Of a stretch of DNA of 64,000 nt, positions 19,071-29,073 are shown piece by piece. The notes beneath the pieces were generated by a model. The model was not told where the DNA came from, ran no database searches, and saw nothing but the letters and a program-made list of their open reading frames with translations. The first letter of the stretch is position 1. Each line of letters begins with the position of its first letter. Origin of the DNA: Neobacillus sp. PS3-34 (GTDB taxonomy: Bacteria > Bacillota > Bacilli > Bacillales > Cytobacillaceae). Location: positions 930,001 to 994,000 of the forward strand of contig NZ_CP133267.1 in assembly GCF_030915465.1 (NCBI RefSeq), written 5' to 3'. The position numbers and the translations under genes are program-made.

Positions 19071-20044
19071 TTACAACCACACCTCAATATAAATTCCTAG
19101 AATCGCAAACAATAAACCTACACTCCAAAAAGTGACAACCACTTTCCACTCAGACCAGCCGATTAATTCGTAATGATGATGAAGCGGGCTCATCCTGAAA
19201 ATTCTTCTCCCTGTTGTTTTAAAAGAAATAACCTGAAGGATAACGGACAATGTTTCAATTACAAACACTCCGCCAATGATAATCAGCAGAAATTCAAGCT
19301 TTGTTAAAATGGCAACTGCGGCAATAGCCCCGCCGAGTGCCAGGGACCCTGTATCTCCCATAAAAACCTTGGCAGGATGTGCATTAAAAACGAGAAAGCC
19401 AAGAACAGCTCCAACTACTGCGACACAAAAAATGGCAATCTCAAACTGTGATTGATTCCATGCTAACACCGCAAACGCTCCAAACGCAATTGCAGCCGTG
19501 CCGGAAACTAAACCATCCAATCCATCAGTAAGATTCACCGCATTGGAGAATCCAACAAGCCAAAAAATAATTAAAATGACAAAAAACCAGCCTAAATCAA
19601 AAGAGTTATTACTAAAAGGAAGGGTAATTTCTGTTGGAAATTCATTTTGTTTATATATTAAATAAAACACGATTGAGATAATAATCTGTCCCAATAGCTT
19701 TTGCCTAGAGGTAAGACCTAAATTTCTCTTTAACACTACCTTAATAAAATCATCAAGAAAACCAAGCAGACCGAAACCAAAGGTAACCAGGATCAAGAGA
19801 TACGTTTTTACCGTAGGTTCAGCAAACTTGCCTGTCATTACCAGAGCAGTAATGATGACAGAAAATAAGATCATCAGCCCCCCATTGTCGGTGTACCTGA
19901 TTTTTTTTGATGCGATTTAGGTCCTTCTTCCCTTATGCTTTGTCCAAATTTCAACCTTCTTAAGAAGGGAATAAAAACTGGAGAAATCAAAACAGTAATT
20001 AAAAAGGCCAAAATGATTGTGAAGAATATAACTTGCTCCAGCAT
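19071..20044 (-). CDS. mraY: Phospho-MurNAc-pentapeptide transferase MraY (reading frame interrupted)
   Basis: MraY transfers phospho-MurNAc-pentapeptide to undecaprenyl phosphate to make lipid I. It is a ten-helix membrane enzyme. Visible motifs are [14 protein letters not shown] (about residues 43-56), [20 protein letters not shown] and [12 protein letters not shown], which includes catalytic and Mg2+ aspartates. The frame breaks at ATGGGGGGCTGATG (19876-19883). One added C (GGCC) restores GGLMILFSV and 324 aa, the usual length. The start at 20042-20044 follows GGAGGGG. Confidence 0.95.
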
Positions 20045-20045
20045 A

Positions 20046-20500
20046 TTATCCCCTCCTTCCTTTATCGCCGATGTCTGCCTGGCCATTTAATTTTTCAAGC
20101 ATTACAGCTATATCATATGTTTTTTTATTTTTGTTAAGACGTTCTTTATCTAAAAAAAGAAATTTCGTAATATTCATTTTCTTATCCGTTTCTCCATTTA
20201 TTTTTTCTGAGTACATATACAGTAATTCTTCTAAAGCGTTAAAAAGATCTTCAGCAAGGAACACCGGAAAATGATTGGGCGTGTAGAATGGAAGTTCTCT
20301 TCCTTTTTCCCAGACCGCAGCAATTGCACCATTGGCAATCGCTTCATCTAACCTGCTGGATTCACCATGTAAAGGAATGAAAATGCCTCTTGGCATCAGG
20401 GCACTCGAGCAGTCTGAAACAGTGTGAAACACCAGCCTGAATCCTGGATGCCTCTGTCATGTTTAAACATCTGTGCCAAATCCCCAAAAGTTAAGTACAT
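20046..20500 (-). CDS. Orphan MurF-like N-terminal domain protein (reading frame interrupted)
   Basis: This is a short gene tightly packed between murE and mraY. Read through a break at AGAGGCATCC (20449-20453; AGAGGCCATCC restores the frame) it encodes about 151 aa starting [17 protein letters not shown]. The sequence [40 protein letters not shown], cited only by its ends FHTVSD and AIAAVW, resembles the UDP-precursor binding N domain of MurF/MurE. There is no ATP-binding GTNGKTT loop or C-terminal ligase domain, so it cannot be a complete ligase. The C-terminal 50 residues are Lys-rich. Its start is two bases after the murE stop. I infer a nucleotide-precursor-binding accessory or decayed MurF; function is unknown. 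Confidence 0.65.
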
Positions 20501-20501
20501 T

Positions 20502-21962
20502 TCATCGCCCCTCAATTGCATCTTTAGCCATTTTTCGATCGTCAAAATCAAATACTTGACTGCCAATGATCTGATAAGTTTCATGGCCTTTTCCAGCGAT
20601 TAAAATTACATCACCTTCCGACGCATTCTTCACAGCAAACTCAATAGCTGCTTTCCTGTCCGGAATTAATTGGTAGGATTTTCCTTCTGCACCAGCCTGC
20701 ATATCCTTAAGAATCTCAATTGGGTCTTCACTTCTCGGATTATCTGAAGTGAAAATAGGGTCTGTTGCTAGATTGCATGCAATCTTCGCCATTAAAGGGC
20801 GCTTTGTACGGTCCCTATCCCCTCCACAGCCAACGACAACAAAAACCTTTTTTTGAGCAAATTGGGAAATGGTGCTCAGCACGTTTTCTAGGCTGTCAGG
20901 TGTATGGGCGTAATCCACTATTACCGTAAAATCCTGTCCTGCATTTACAAGCTCAAAACGGCCTGCAACACCCTCGACCCCTTCAATAGAACGAATAATA
21001 TGTTCGAGAGGCATTCCTAAGGCAAGGCCTGCTCCAATGCCCGCTAAAACATTATATACACTGAATTTCCCAATAAGCTGCATGTTGACTAATAATTCCC
21101 TGCCGGCTGCAGATAAAGTGAAAGCCGTTCCCTTGGAAGTCATGGTAATATCTTTTGCAGAAATATCCGCTTTCTGATCAATACCGTAAGTGATGATATG
21201 GGCTGAAGTTCCGCGCATGAAAGAATCAGATGCCGGATCATCCACATTTAGAACCGCAAACTTCGGTTTGTTAGTTTCAAAGGTGTTCCCCAGCTGTGAA
21301 AATAGCAATCCTTTAGCATGCTTATATTCTTCCATCGTATGGTGATAATCAAGATGGTCCTGAGATAGATTGGTAAATACAGCAACATCAAATTCTGTGC
21401 CACGTACTCTCCCTTCATCCAGAGCATGGGAGGAAACCTCCATTACGGCAGCTTCTACTCCCTCATCCGCCATGCTTTTAAACGTCTTTTGAAGGGTGAG
21501 GCTTTCGGGTGTTGTATTTTTGGTTTCAATCATTTGGGCACCTATTTTTGTATACATTGTGCCTATTAAACCCGTCTTTTTTCCAGCATCGGATAAAACC
21601 TTCTCTATTAAATGGCTTACTGTCGTTTTGCCATTTGTACCTGTAATTCCGACCAGCTTGAATTTGCGGCTCGGCTGTCCATAAAAGGCATCCGCCAGCA
21701 CGGCCATTGCCCTGTTAGTATCGTTAACGACAATCACCGGTACATTCAAAGGCAAATCATGTTCGGCAATCACAGCCACTGCACCGCTTTTCACTGCTGC
21801 TTCTGCAAAATCATGTCCATCGACGGTATAGCCTTTGATACAAATAAATAAACTTCCTTGCTCTACCTTACGATTATCATTTTCAATGGAAGTAATATCG
21901 GGATTCTCACCGCTAAATGGTACCAAAGCGTGTAGATTGTTAAGAAGCTCATGTAATTTCAT
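20502..21962 (-). CDS. murE: UDP-MurNAc-tripeptide synthetase MurE (meso-DAP type)
   Basis: MurE adds the third residue of the peptidoglycan stem peptide. The 486-aa frame is intact. The N domain includes [20 protein letters not shown] (residues 25-44), the ATP loop GTNGKTT is at 108-114, and [10 protein letters not shown] is at about 198-207. The substrate signature DNPR at 407-410 selects meso-diaminopimelate, not lysine. The C-terminal part has LIAGKGHE. The start is ATG at 21960-21962, about 125 bases after spoVD, with a terminator-like hairpin between them. Confidence 0.98.
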   Translation of the reverse strand: MKLHELLNNLHALVPFSGENPDITSIENDNRKVEQGSLFICIKGYTVDGHDFAEAAVKSGAVAVIAEHDLPLNVPVIVVNDTNRAMAVLADAFYGQPSRKFKLVGITGTNGKTTVSHLIEKVLSDAGKKTGLIGTMYTKIGAQMIETKNTTPESLTLQKTFKSMADEGVEAAVMEVSSHALDEGRVRGTEFDVAVFTNLSQDHLDYHHTMEEYKHAKGLLFSQLGNTFETNKPKFAVLNVDDPASDSFMRGTSAHIITYGIDQKADISAKDITMTSKGTAFTLSAAGRELLVNMQLIGKFSVYNVLAGIGAGLALGMPLEHIIRSIEGVEGVAGRFELVNAGQDFTVIVDYAHTPDSLENVLSTISQFAQKKVFVVVGCGGDRDRTKRPLMAKIACNLATDPIFTSDNPRSEDPIEILKDMQAGAEGKSYQLIPDRKAAIEFAVKNASEGDVILIAGKGHETYQIIGSQVFDFDDRKMAKDAIEGR

Positions 21963-22056
21963 TTTTTCTCAAATCCTCTCATTGCAAAACATGGCGTATT
22001 TATTTTACATGATAATGATTCACATTGCCATTGATACAGGGAAGAAACAGAAAATA

Positions 22057-22079
22057 GGGCGGTAAGGAATTTACCGCCC
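22057..22079 (-). terminator. Hairpin/terminator between spoVD and murE
   Basis: The minus strand forms a perfect 9-bp stem GGGCGGTAA - 5-base loop - TTACCGCCC followed by TATTTT. It lies just after the spoVD stop codon. It may end the spoVD transcript, so vegetative murE transcription needs read-through or a promoter in the following 90 bases. Confidence 0.7.
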
Positions 22080-22087
22080 GCAGTCAA

Positions 22088-24008
22088 TCAATCATTGTTT
22101 TTTCCAAAATATAGCCTGATGGTTGAACCTTCCTTCAATTTAACACCAGCCTCGGGCGATTGCTTCACCACAACATCACCTTCTCCGCTTGCATCAATCT
22201 TTAAATTTACCATCTGTTCCTGTAGCTCGCTTTTAGTCATTCCTACCACATTTGGAACTTTGATTAACGGAGTATCTGTCCATTTCATTTTCTTCTCGAT
22301 CTGATTTTTTCTTGGAGGAACTCCTAAGCCCTTAATCCATCCTTCATGATATTTCCGACAATCGGTGCTGAAACGACACCGCCGAACTGTACAGTACCTT
22401 TCGGATTATCGACAGCAACGTACACTACCAGCTGAGGGTCATCAGCTGGTGCAAATCCTATAAAAGAAACGATATGATTGTTTTCTAAGTAATGCCCGTT
22501 TTGAGCTTTTTGCGCTGTCCCCGTTTTGCCTCCAATACGGTATGAATCGACAAAGGCATTTCCCCCTGTCCCCTGTGCAACAACACTTTCAAGGGCATTA
22601 CGTATCTTTTTCGAGGTCTCTTCAGAAATAACTTTCCGCTTCGCTACAGGCGATTTCCTCATGACAACTTCTTTTGTAACTGGATCGATGAGTTCCTTGG
22701 CAATATAAGGGGTATAGAGAGTGCCTCCGTTGACCGCTGCCGAAACTGCAGCAACCTGTTGGATCGGGGTTACTGAAACACCCTGTCCAAACGCTGTAGT
22801 AGCCAATTCGACCGGCCGACCCTATTCAGATTAAATAATATTCCAGAACCTTCACCCTGCAAGTCAATTCCTGTTTTTTCACCGAACCCAAAGCCTTTAA
22901 TATATTTAAAGAGCTTTTCCTTCCCGAGCCTTTCCCCCAATTCAACAAATCCAGGGTTACAAGAATTTTGGACAACCTCTAAGAAACTCTGGCTTCCGTG
23001 ACCGCCAGCCTTCCAGCATCTCAGCCTTGCCCCGGCAACTTCTGCAAAACCAGGATCATAAAAATGCTCTTTCTCCAGATCTACCTTTCCTTCTTCAAGA
23101 GCCGCGGCAAGAGTGATGATCTTGAAAGTCGAACCAGGTTCATACGTGCTCCAGACAGGCAAATTTCGGTTATAAACTTCCTGCGGGACATTTCGGAAAT
23201 TTGCTGGATCAAAATTGGGCCTGCTCGACATCGCAAGGATTTCCCCATTATTGGGATTCATTGCGATGGCAATCAATCCGTCTGGATTATAGGCAGCCTG
23301 GGCGTTATCCAGCTCTCTTTCCATTATTGTCTGTATTTTGGTATCTACCGTCAGCTTTAGGTCCAGGCCATTGATCGGGGGCTGATAATCGTCAGCCATG
23401 TCATTCATCCGCTCACCTTTAGCATTGGCATAAAACTTAACGGAACCTTCTTCACCACTTAACTCTTTATCATAAAACTGTTCCATGCCCATTAAGCCCT
23501 GATTGTCAATTCCGGCAAAGCCAAGAACATGAGAAAGATAGCTGCCATACGGATAATATCTTTTTGAATCTTCACCAATATAAACCCCATCAAGGCCAAG
23601 GGCTCTAATTTCTTTAGCTTTTTCATGAGAAATTTTTCTTCCCCCTGGCAGCCTGACCATTGATTCACCCATTGTAATGTCTTTATAGGTCTTTTCTTTA
23701 TTTAACTTTAGGACTGCGGCTAATTTTTCTGCTGTAGGTCCAGGATTTTTAATTTGCCTTGGAACGACATATACAGTTGGTGCACTGATGTTTGTCGCTA
23801 GTGCAACACCATTCCGATCGATTATTTCACCCCTTTTGGGTTGAAAAGGTATATTCCGGCTCCACGACCCTTTTGCAAGATCTGTTAATTTATCCCCAAG
23901 AAAAAATTGTACATATCCAAGACGGACGTCGATTATTAAAAAGGTCAGAATGCCGATGAACAATGCGATCATTAGCCGTTTTCTTACAGTTACATTAGAC
24001 ACACGCAT
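22088..24008 (-). CDS. spoVD: Stage V sporulation protein D, class B penicillin-binding protein (two frame breaks)
   Basis: SpoVD is the transpeptidase for spore cortex synthesis and pairs with SpoVE. An N-terminal membrane helix (about 13-32), a dimerization domain (PKRGEIIDRNGVALATN) and the transpeptidase motifs EPGSTFK (active Ser), SCN and GGKTGTAQK are present. A C-terminal PASTA domain (VPNVVGMTKSELQEQM) follows. Two cysteines 19 residues apart (RCWK and NSCN) match the redox pair controlled by StoA in B. subtilis. Breaks at GTCGGCCGGTCG (GGCC at 22814-22817) and AGGGCTTAGG (22327-22332) each need one base; the result is 640 aa. Confidence 0.95.
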
Positions 24009-24070
24009 AAATGAACGATCCTCCTTTTCATAGGTCGTTCATTTATATGCTTGTACTTATTAAAATATTA
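24009..24070 (-). promoter_or_regulatory. Sigma-E type promoter and start-region hairpin of spoVD
   Basis: A TAATATT -35 (24064-24070) and CATATAAA -10 (24042-24049) are 14 bases apart, close to the sigma-E consensus. A perfect 10-bp inverted repeat AAATGAACGA / TCGTTCATTT (24035-24044 and 24009-24018) encloses the AAAAGGAGGA ribosome binding site in a 16-base loop, and its right arm abuts the ATG (24006-24008). The left arm overlaps the -10, so only read-through mRNA from pbpB would carry the complete hairpin. The promoter is recognised from consensus; the control is inferred. Confidence 0.65.
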
Positions 24071-24093
24071 CGGTCACAAAATTAGCAGAGCTT

Positions 24094-26338
24094 TTAATCA
24101 TGGACAGTATCTTCTTCGTTTTCTTTGCCCTTTGCAGAAGAACTATTCTTTGCCTTTTGCTTTCCCTTGCTCTTTTTTGTATTTTCCTCAAAAAGCTGTT
24201 CAGGAGATTGCAATTCGATAATCAGGTTGTCCCCATTTTTAACAGGAGTTCCTTTTTTCATGCTCTGTTTATAAGCATAACCGCTGCCAGCCGTATGGAG
24301 CTTAATATTCAGGAGCCTCGCTACCTTCATGGCATCTCTCAGCGACCATCCTTTTAAATCAGGCATGACTGCATTTCCTCCAGTATAAATGACCACCTTT
24401 TCACCCTCGAGAATGGTTTTACCTCCTTTTGGAAGCTGCCCCTCCACTTTACTGCCATTACCAAGAACCACTGTATCAAGACCCTCCGCCTGCAATTCTT
24501 TAACAGCAGCATCTGATGACTGGCCAATGATGTCAGGTATTTCACCGGTAACTGGTTTCTCCTGTTTTGATGGCTGAATGTTCATGTATTGAAGGCTGCT
24601 CTTCATTACTGGATCAAAAATCATGGATACGGGTATCGATCCTTTAAAGTAGCTGTCTATTTTAGGCTGCTGAACAGCGACATAAACAATTAGCTTCGGG
24701 TCGTCTTTTGGTGCCATCCCTAAAAATGAAAATACGTAGTTCTCGGGACCGGTCAAGTATTTCCCATCTGGTCCAGGCATTTGTGCTGTTCCCGTTTTCC
24801 CGGCAACACTGTAGCCGTCAATTTTATACCGGCTTCCTGTCCCTTTTGGGGAGGTAACAACCGTTTCGAGAATATCCCTAACCTTTTTTGCAGTTTCCGC
24901 AGAAATAGGATTGGACACTACTTCCGGCTCTGTTTGCTTAATTATCTTGCCACTATCATGATCAACGATTTTCTCGACAACATGAGGCTTCATCATCTTC
25001 CCGCCATTCGCTACGGCTGTAGCTGCCTGGATTTGCTGGATTGGAGTGATGGCTGTTCCCTGCCCAAAAGCAGTTGTGGCTTTTTCTATTGGCCAGTTAA
25101 ATTGTATTTTTCCTGAAGTTTCATAAGGAAGATCTATTCCTGTTGGCTTATCAAAACCAAATTTTGTTAAATAGGTTCTCAATTTATCAAAACCTAATTT
25201 TTCATTTGCAAGTTTTGCAAATGCAACGTTAGAAGATCGCTGGACTCCCTCCAAAAAAGTAATAGGACCCCATCCAACATAATTATGGTCATGGATGGTG
25301 CTATTTGAAATTTTATAAGATCCAGACTTGTATATCTCACTCGGATTGAATTTATTTTCTTGAATGGCAGCCGATAAGGTAAAGATTTTCATCGTCGAAC
25401 CCGGCTCAAAGGAGGTTTCAATTGCTTCGTTATGCCAACTATTCTGGATTCCTTCCCTTGTTGTTGGATGAAATGTAGGTCTCTCGCCATTCCCAGTATT
25501 TCACCTGTTTTTGGATCTGCTACAATAGCAATTATTTTTTTCGGCTTGTATTCCTTATCCACTTTATCGATTGAATCCTCAAGGAAGGTCTGAATTTTCT
25601 TATCAAGAGTTAAATAAATATCATTTCCATTTTGTGCGGGAGTAATTTTTTGCTTGCCGTCCGGGAGTAAATAACCCCACAAATCACTTTGATAATTAAT
25701 GGTTCCATTTTTTCCGGTAAGGTAGGAATTTAAGGTTTTTTCCACTCCCAATTTTCCTTCGGTTTTATAAGTTCCATCCTTTTGTTGCTTGCGCTCAACA
25801 AAACCGACCACATGGGATGCGAAAATGCCATTTGGATAAAACCGCTTAGAGTCACGGGTGAAGGTAATCCCCGGGAGATGGAGCTGCTCAATTTCTGTTT
25901 TGGTTTGATGTGAAATATCCCGGCCGCTCTTCCGAATTCCACCTGGAAAACACCTTTTTTGGTTAGCTTGTTATAAATATCGGATTCTTCCATATCAATG
26001 TATTTAGCTAATTCCCGCGCCGTTTTTTCCGGTTTAGTCACATGCATTGGCTTTTTTGGATTGGTGGTCATTTTTTTACTTAGAATCGCAATTAAGGTAT
26101 ATGCTGAGGTGTCCTCCGAAACGACCTCCCCTTTTCGGTCGTAAATCGTTCCTCTCCCTGCTTCCAATACGCCCTGTTTCATATATTTTTGCTGAGCCCT
26201 TGCAGCTAAAGGCTGCCCAGCAGCTTCACCTGTAATTTGAATCGTGAAATATCGGAAAATCAATATAAAAAAGAGCAGGCTGAAGAATAAAAATAATCCC
26301 GCTGCTCCAACATTCATATTTTTCTGTTTCTTGATCAT
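24094..26338 (-). CDS. pbpB: Class B penicillin-binding protein PBP2B (two frame breaks)
   Basis: PBP2B is the division transpeptidase. The N terminus has a membrane segment (about 9-30) followed by EAGRGTIYDRKGEVVSEDT. The transpeptidase motifs are EPGSTMK (active Ser), SSN (QRSSNVAF) and GKTGTAQ. The C terminus carries two PASTA domains (IPDIIGQSSDAAVKELQ and VMPDLKGWSLRDAMKVA) and a Lys/Ser-rich tail. Breaks lie at AGAGCGGCCGGG (GGCC at 25922-25925) and ATGGCGAGAGACC (25481-25488); one base each gives 748 aa. The ATG overlaps the ftsL stop codon. Confidence 0.94.
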
Positions 26339-26710
26339 TTTCCTTGCACTACCTTAACATTATTTTCATTTAGCTGCAGTCCAAGCTTCCTCGCCTTTCC
26401 CAAATTCGTTCATATGTACTTAATTCACTTACCTGATCTTTGAGGTCACTGTTTACTTTTTCCTGTTCCTTCATTGAAACCTGAATATCCTGTATATCTT
26501 TGTTAACACTATAAATTTTCGCTTGATTGGAAATCATATGGACTGCGCCAAACCCAACCATTGCTGCGAAGGTAATTCCCAGTACCTTTTCCCCAGGTGT
26601 TAGCCAAAACTTTTTAAAACTGGCCTTTTAGGCTCTATAACCTGCCCTTGCTGCTGTTGTTGCTGTTGTTGCTGTTGTTGCTGCTGCATTTTTCTTGCAA
26701 GATTGCTCAT
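26335..26710 (-). CDS. ftsL: Cell division protein FtsL with N-terminal polyglutamine tract (two frame breaks)
   Basis: FtsL is a small bitopic divisome protein forming a coiled-coil complex with DivIC and DivIB. The start MSNLARKM at 26708-26710 is followed by 13 consecutive glutamines, then GQVIEPKRPV. A membrane segment (GEKVLGITFAAMVGFGAVHM) and a coiled coil (YSVNKDIQDIQVSMKEQEKV) come next. Breaks lie at TTTTGGCTAAC (26601-26606; TTTGGCCTAAC restores) and AAAGGCGAGG (26391-26396; AAAGGCCGAGG restores). The corrected length is 125 aa, close to B. subtilis FtsL. The stop overlaps the pbpB start (ATGA). Confidence 0.9.
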
Positions 26711-26746
26711 CTTTTCCCCTCCTAATATATTTTTTCTATTTTTAAT

Positions 26747-27679
26747 TTATAATTTTTCAGCGATTCTAAGCTTAGCAGACCGAGCCCGGTTGTTTTGTTC
26801 CAATTCCTCTTCACTCGGCAGGATCGGCTTTCTTGTAACCAATTTAAGAACTGGTTTGTATTCATCAGGTATTATAGGAAGGCCTGGAAGCAGGTTTGGC
26901 GTTTCACTCGCTTTTTTGAAGGCAGATTTACAGATCCTGTCCTCCAGCGAATGGAATGTAATAACACTGATTCTTCCACCGGGCTTCAGCAGACCAATGG
27001 CTTGTTCAAGAGACTTTTCAAAAACGCCTAGCTCATCATTCACAGCGATTCTGATTGCCTGAAAAACGCGTTTAGCTGGATGGCCGCCTTTCCTTCTGGC
27101 CGGAGCTGGAATCGCATCTTTAATCAGGTCAACAAGCTCACCGGTTGATTCGATTGGCTTCTTTTCTCTTGCTGCTTCAATTTTCCTGGCAACCTGCTTG
27201 GAAAACTTCTCTTCACCGTATTGAAAAAAGATTCTTACCAAATCTTCATATCTCCAATGATTAATTACATCATATGCGGAGAGAGTGGCATCACTGTCCA
27301 TTCTCATGTCCAGCGGGGCATCATGGTGATAACTAAAGCCTCTTTCCGGTGTATCCAGCTGCGGTGAGGAAACACCAAGATCGTAAAGGATCCCATCCAC
27401 CTTTTCGATACCTAATTCTTCTAATTCGCTTTTTAAAAATGAAAAATTGCTCTTTATGATGGTTAATTGTTCTTCGTAGGCTGATAATTTTTCCTTTGCA
27501 TTAGCAATGGCCGTTTCATCCTGGTCAAAAGCAAATAACTTTCCTTTTTTGTTCAGTTTTGAGAGAAGATAAGAACTGTGTCCGGCACCGCCGAGAGTAC
27601 AATCGACATATATGCCATCCGGCTTAATATTCAAGCCCTCCACCGTTTCCTTCAATAAGACAGTTGTATGTTCAAACAC
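26747..27679 (-). CDS. rsmH: 16S rRNA m4C1402 methyltransferase RsmH (MraW)
   Basis: RsmH N4-methylates C1402 of 16S rRNA using SAM. The SAM-binding motif [19 protein letters not shown] (about residues 22-40), [22 protein letters not shown] (ends GILYDL and RGFSY) and [12 protein letters not shown] are diagnostic. The start is GTG at 27677-27679, (M)[11 protein letters not shown], with GGAAAGGTGG upstream; the product is 310 aa. It is the second gene of the mraZ-rsmH-ftsL-pbpB unit. The frame is intact. Confidence 0.97.
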   Translation of the reverse strand: MFEHTTVLLKETVEGLNIKPDGIYVDCTLGGAGHSSYLLSKLNKKGKLFAFDQDETAIANAKEKLSAYEEQLTIIKSNFSFLKSELEELGIEKVDGILYDLGVSSPQLDTPERGFSYHHDAPLDMRMDSDATLSAYDVINHWRYEDLVRIFFQYGEEKFSKQVARKIEAAREKKPIESTGELVDLIKDAIPAPARRKGGHPAKRVFQAIRIAVNDELGVFEKSLEQAIGLLKPGGRISVITFHSLEDRICKSAFKKASETPNLLPGLPIIPDEYKPVLKLVTRKPILPSEEELEQNNRARSAKLRIAEKL

Positions 27680-27743
27680 TATGCATTTCCACCTTTCCAA
27701 TCGATCGGCAATTAACAGAAATTATATCAGTATAGTATTCCCG

Positions 27744-28175
27744 TTATATATCAAAGCCAATCATATTTTCTGCAATTTCTGCAAAAGATTCTTCTGACTC
27801 TGTAAAATAGTCTTCCCAAATCTGTTTGCTCCATATTTCAATTCGATTGGAAACGCCCAAAATGACACATTCTTTATCTAATTTCGCATATTGGAGCAGC
27901 GGGGCAGGAATATTGATTCTCCCCTGTTTATCGATTTCACTTTCAGTTGCACCTGAAAAGAAAAATCTTGTAAAGGCTCGGGCATCTTTCTTAGTTAAAG
28001 GCAAACCTTTTAACTTTTCTTCGATTAAGCTCCATTCTGAGAGTGGATAACCAAATAAGCATTGATCCAGACCCCGCGTAATAACAAACATTTCCCCTAG
28101 GTCATCGCGGAATTTGGAGGGCACGATTAAACGGCCTTTATTATCAATGTTATGATGGTATTCACCCATGAACAT
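27744..28175 (-). CDS. mraZ: Transcriptional regulator MraZ
   Basis: MraZ is an AbrB/SpoVT-like fold DNA-binding protein that regulates the division cluster. The 143-aa product starts [16 protein letters not shown] and has the two tandem motifs [13 protein letters not shown] (about 11-23) and [16 protein letters not shown] (about 85-100). The start at 28173-28175 matches the family start; in-frame codons upstream overlap the likely ribosome binding site GGGGG. Three TGG repeats at 10-bp spacing lie just upstream and are probably its own operator. Confidence 0.96.
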   Translation of the reverse strand: MFMGEYHHNIDNKGRLIVPSKFRDDLGEMFVITRGLDQCLFGYPLSEWSLIEEKLKGLPLTKKDARAFTRFFFSGATESEIDKQGRINIPAPLLQYAKLDKECVILGVSNRIEIWSKQIWEDYFTESEESFAEIAENMIGFDI

Positions 28176-28205
28176 AGCCATTACCCCCACTTTCTATTTA
28201 AAATG

Positions 28206-28230
28206 TACCACAATCCCCCACTTTCCTCCA
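28206..28230 (-). promoter_or_regulatory. Candidate MraZ operator: three TGG repeats at 10-bp spacing
   Basis: On the minus strand TGGAG (28226-28230), TGGGG (28216-28220) and TGGTA (28206-28210) are each exactly 10 bases apart, 30-55 bases upstream of mraZ. MraZ proteins of several bacteria bind short TGGGN repeats with 5-base spacers, so autoregulation is likely. The -10 element is not clear; TACATT at about 28203-28208 overlaps the last repeat. Confidence 0.55.
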
Positions 28231-28300
28231 CACATTTTTTAAAGTAATCTGAATGTAATATTTATCTTTTGGTTTCGGTTAAGAAAAGAGTCGTAAAAAA

Positions 28301-28333
28301 CAAAAAACTTCACCTAAGTGGTGAAGTTTTTTG
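28301..28333. terminator. Bidirectional terminator upstream of mraZ
   Basis: A 14-bp perfect stem, CAAAAAACTTCACC with GGTGAAGTTTTTTG, and a 5-base loop give A- and T-rich flanks on both strands. It isolates the mraZ promoter from upstream transcription. A related hairpin lies at 29051-29073. Confidence 0.75.
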
Positions 28334-28361
28334 TTTTTAAAATGTAATTAAGTAAAAGACT

Positions 28362-28432
28362 CGTTGATTTCCGCTGCGGGTGGACGCTTTCCGCGGGGCG
28401 GGCGGTGAGCCTCCTCGCCGCTCCAATCAACT
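28362..28432 (+). repeat. Dispersed repeat family A, truncated copy A2
   Basis: Only the start of the core (GTTGATTTCCGCTGCGGG to GAGCCTCCTCG) and the last bases (CCGCTCCAATCAAC) of repeat family A remain. It borders the IS1182-type remnant on the left. Confidence 0.7.
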
Positions 28433-28436
28433 GGGT

Positions 28437-28804
28437 TTCAGGCACTTCTATTCGGGGGTTGGCCGTCCAAATATCGCTCCAGTCGTTTTGTTCAAGATGG
28501 TCTTCATCCAATACATATTTGGCAGCCGGTCCATTCGCCAGACCATTAAAGAAATTGAAACTAACGTGGCCTACCGTTGGTTCCTTGGGTTTGGCTGCTA
28601 TACAGATGTCCCCCATTTCTCCACCTTCGGTAAGAATTATGATCGCCGATATCAGGATTCCGAGGTGTTTGAACAATATGGCATGCGTTGGACAACCTTC
28701 GGGGGCTGAAAAAATTGTCCATGCTGGAGATGCTTACGTTTGCTGCCATGAACCTGAAGAAACTGGCCACCTGGACATGGCAGGTGGCTAAAAAGGCGCA
28801 CTAA
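28437..28804 (+). mobile_element. IS1182-family transposase remnant with internal deletion
   Basis: The plus-strand frame encodes a transposase N-terminal fragment, GRPNIAPVVLFKMVFIQY to FSTFGKNYDRRYQDSEVFEQ (about 75 aa). This is fused directly to the transposase C-terminal end YGMRWTTF, then after a one-base frame break LKKLSMLEMLTFAAMNLKK and LATWTWQVAKKAH. Both parts match what I know of IS1182-family DDE transposases. The catalytic middle is missing, so the element is dead. It is flanked by oppositely oriented family A fragments, A2 and A3. Confidence 0.75.
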
Positions 28805-28845
28805 AGCACCAATGATCTGGTTTATCGTTCTCATGGGAACGGTAC

Positions 28846-28978
28846 TAGTAGATTGGAGCGGAAGGTGCTTGACTCCTGGGGGATCAGCGTTCCAGGCGAG
28901 ACCCCGCAGGCGCTCCCTTGCGCCGAGGAGTCTCGACGAACGCCCCCGGAAAGCAAGCACCTGGAGCGCAAATCACAC
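28846..28978 (-). repeat. Dispersed repeat family A, diverged inverted copy A3
   Basis: In reverse orientation this stretch reads through the family A core (GCGCTCCAGGTGCTTGCTTTCC to CACCTTCCGCTCCAATC, cited by ends). It is more diverged than A1, A4 and A5. It forms an inverted pair with A2 around the transposase remnant. Confidence 0.65.
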
Positions 28979-29007
28979 CTTCCAAATGAATTTTTTCTAA
29001 AAACCTA

Positions 29008-29033
29008 AGGCAGCGAGAGCTATCTCGCTGCCT
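29008..29033 (-). terminator. Intrinsic terminator after bshC
   Basis: An 11-bp perfect stem, AGGCAGCGAGA with TCTCGCTGCCT, and a 4-base loop are followed on the minus strand by TAGGTTTTTAG. A second hairpin (29051-29073, AAACTTCACC with GGTGAAGTTT) lies between it and the bshC stop codon. Confidence 0.75.
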
Positions 29034-29073
29034 TTGTCGACAATCTGAAACTTCACCATGGAGGTGAAGTTTT

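Noticed and set aside
25389..25811. Separate mid-size PBP gene between two pbpB pieces
   Set aside because: It continues the PBP2B sequence after a frame break and has no own start region.
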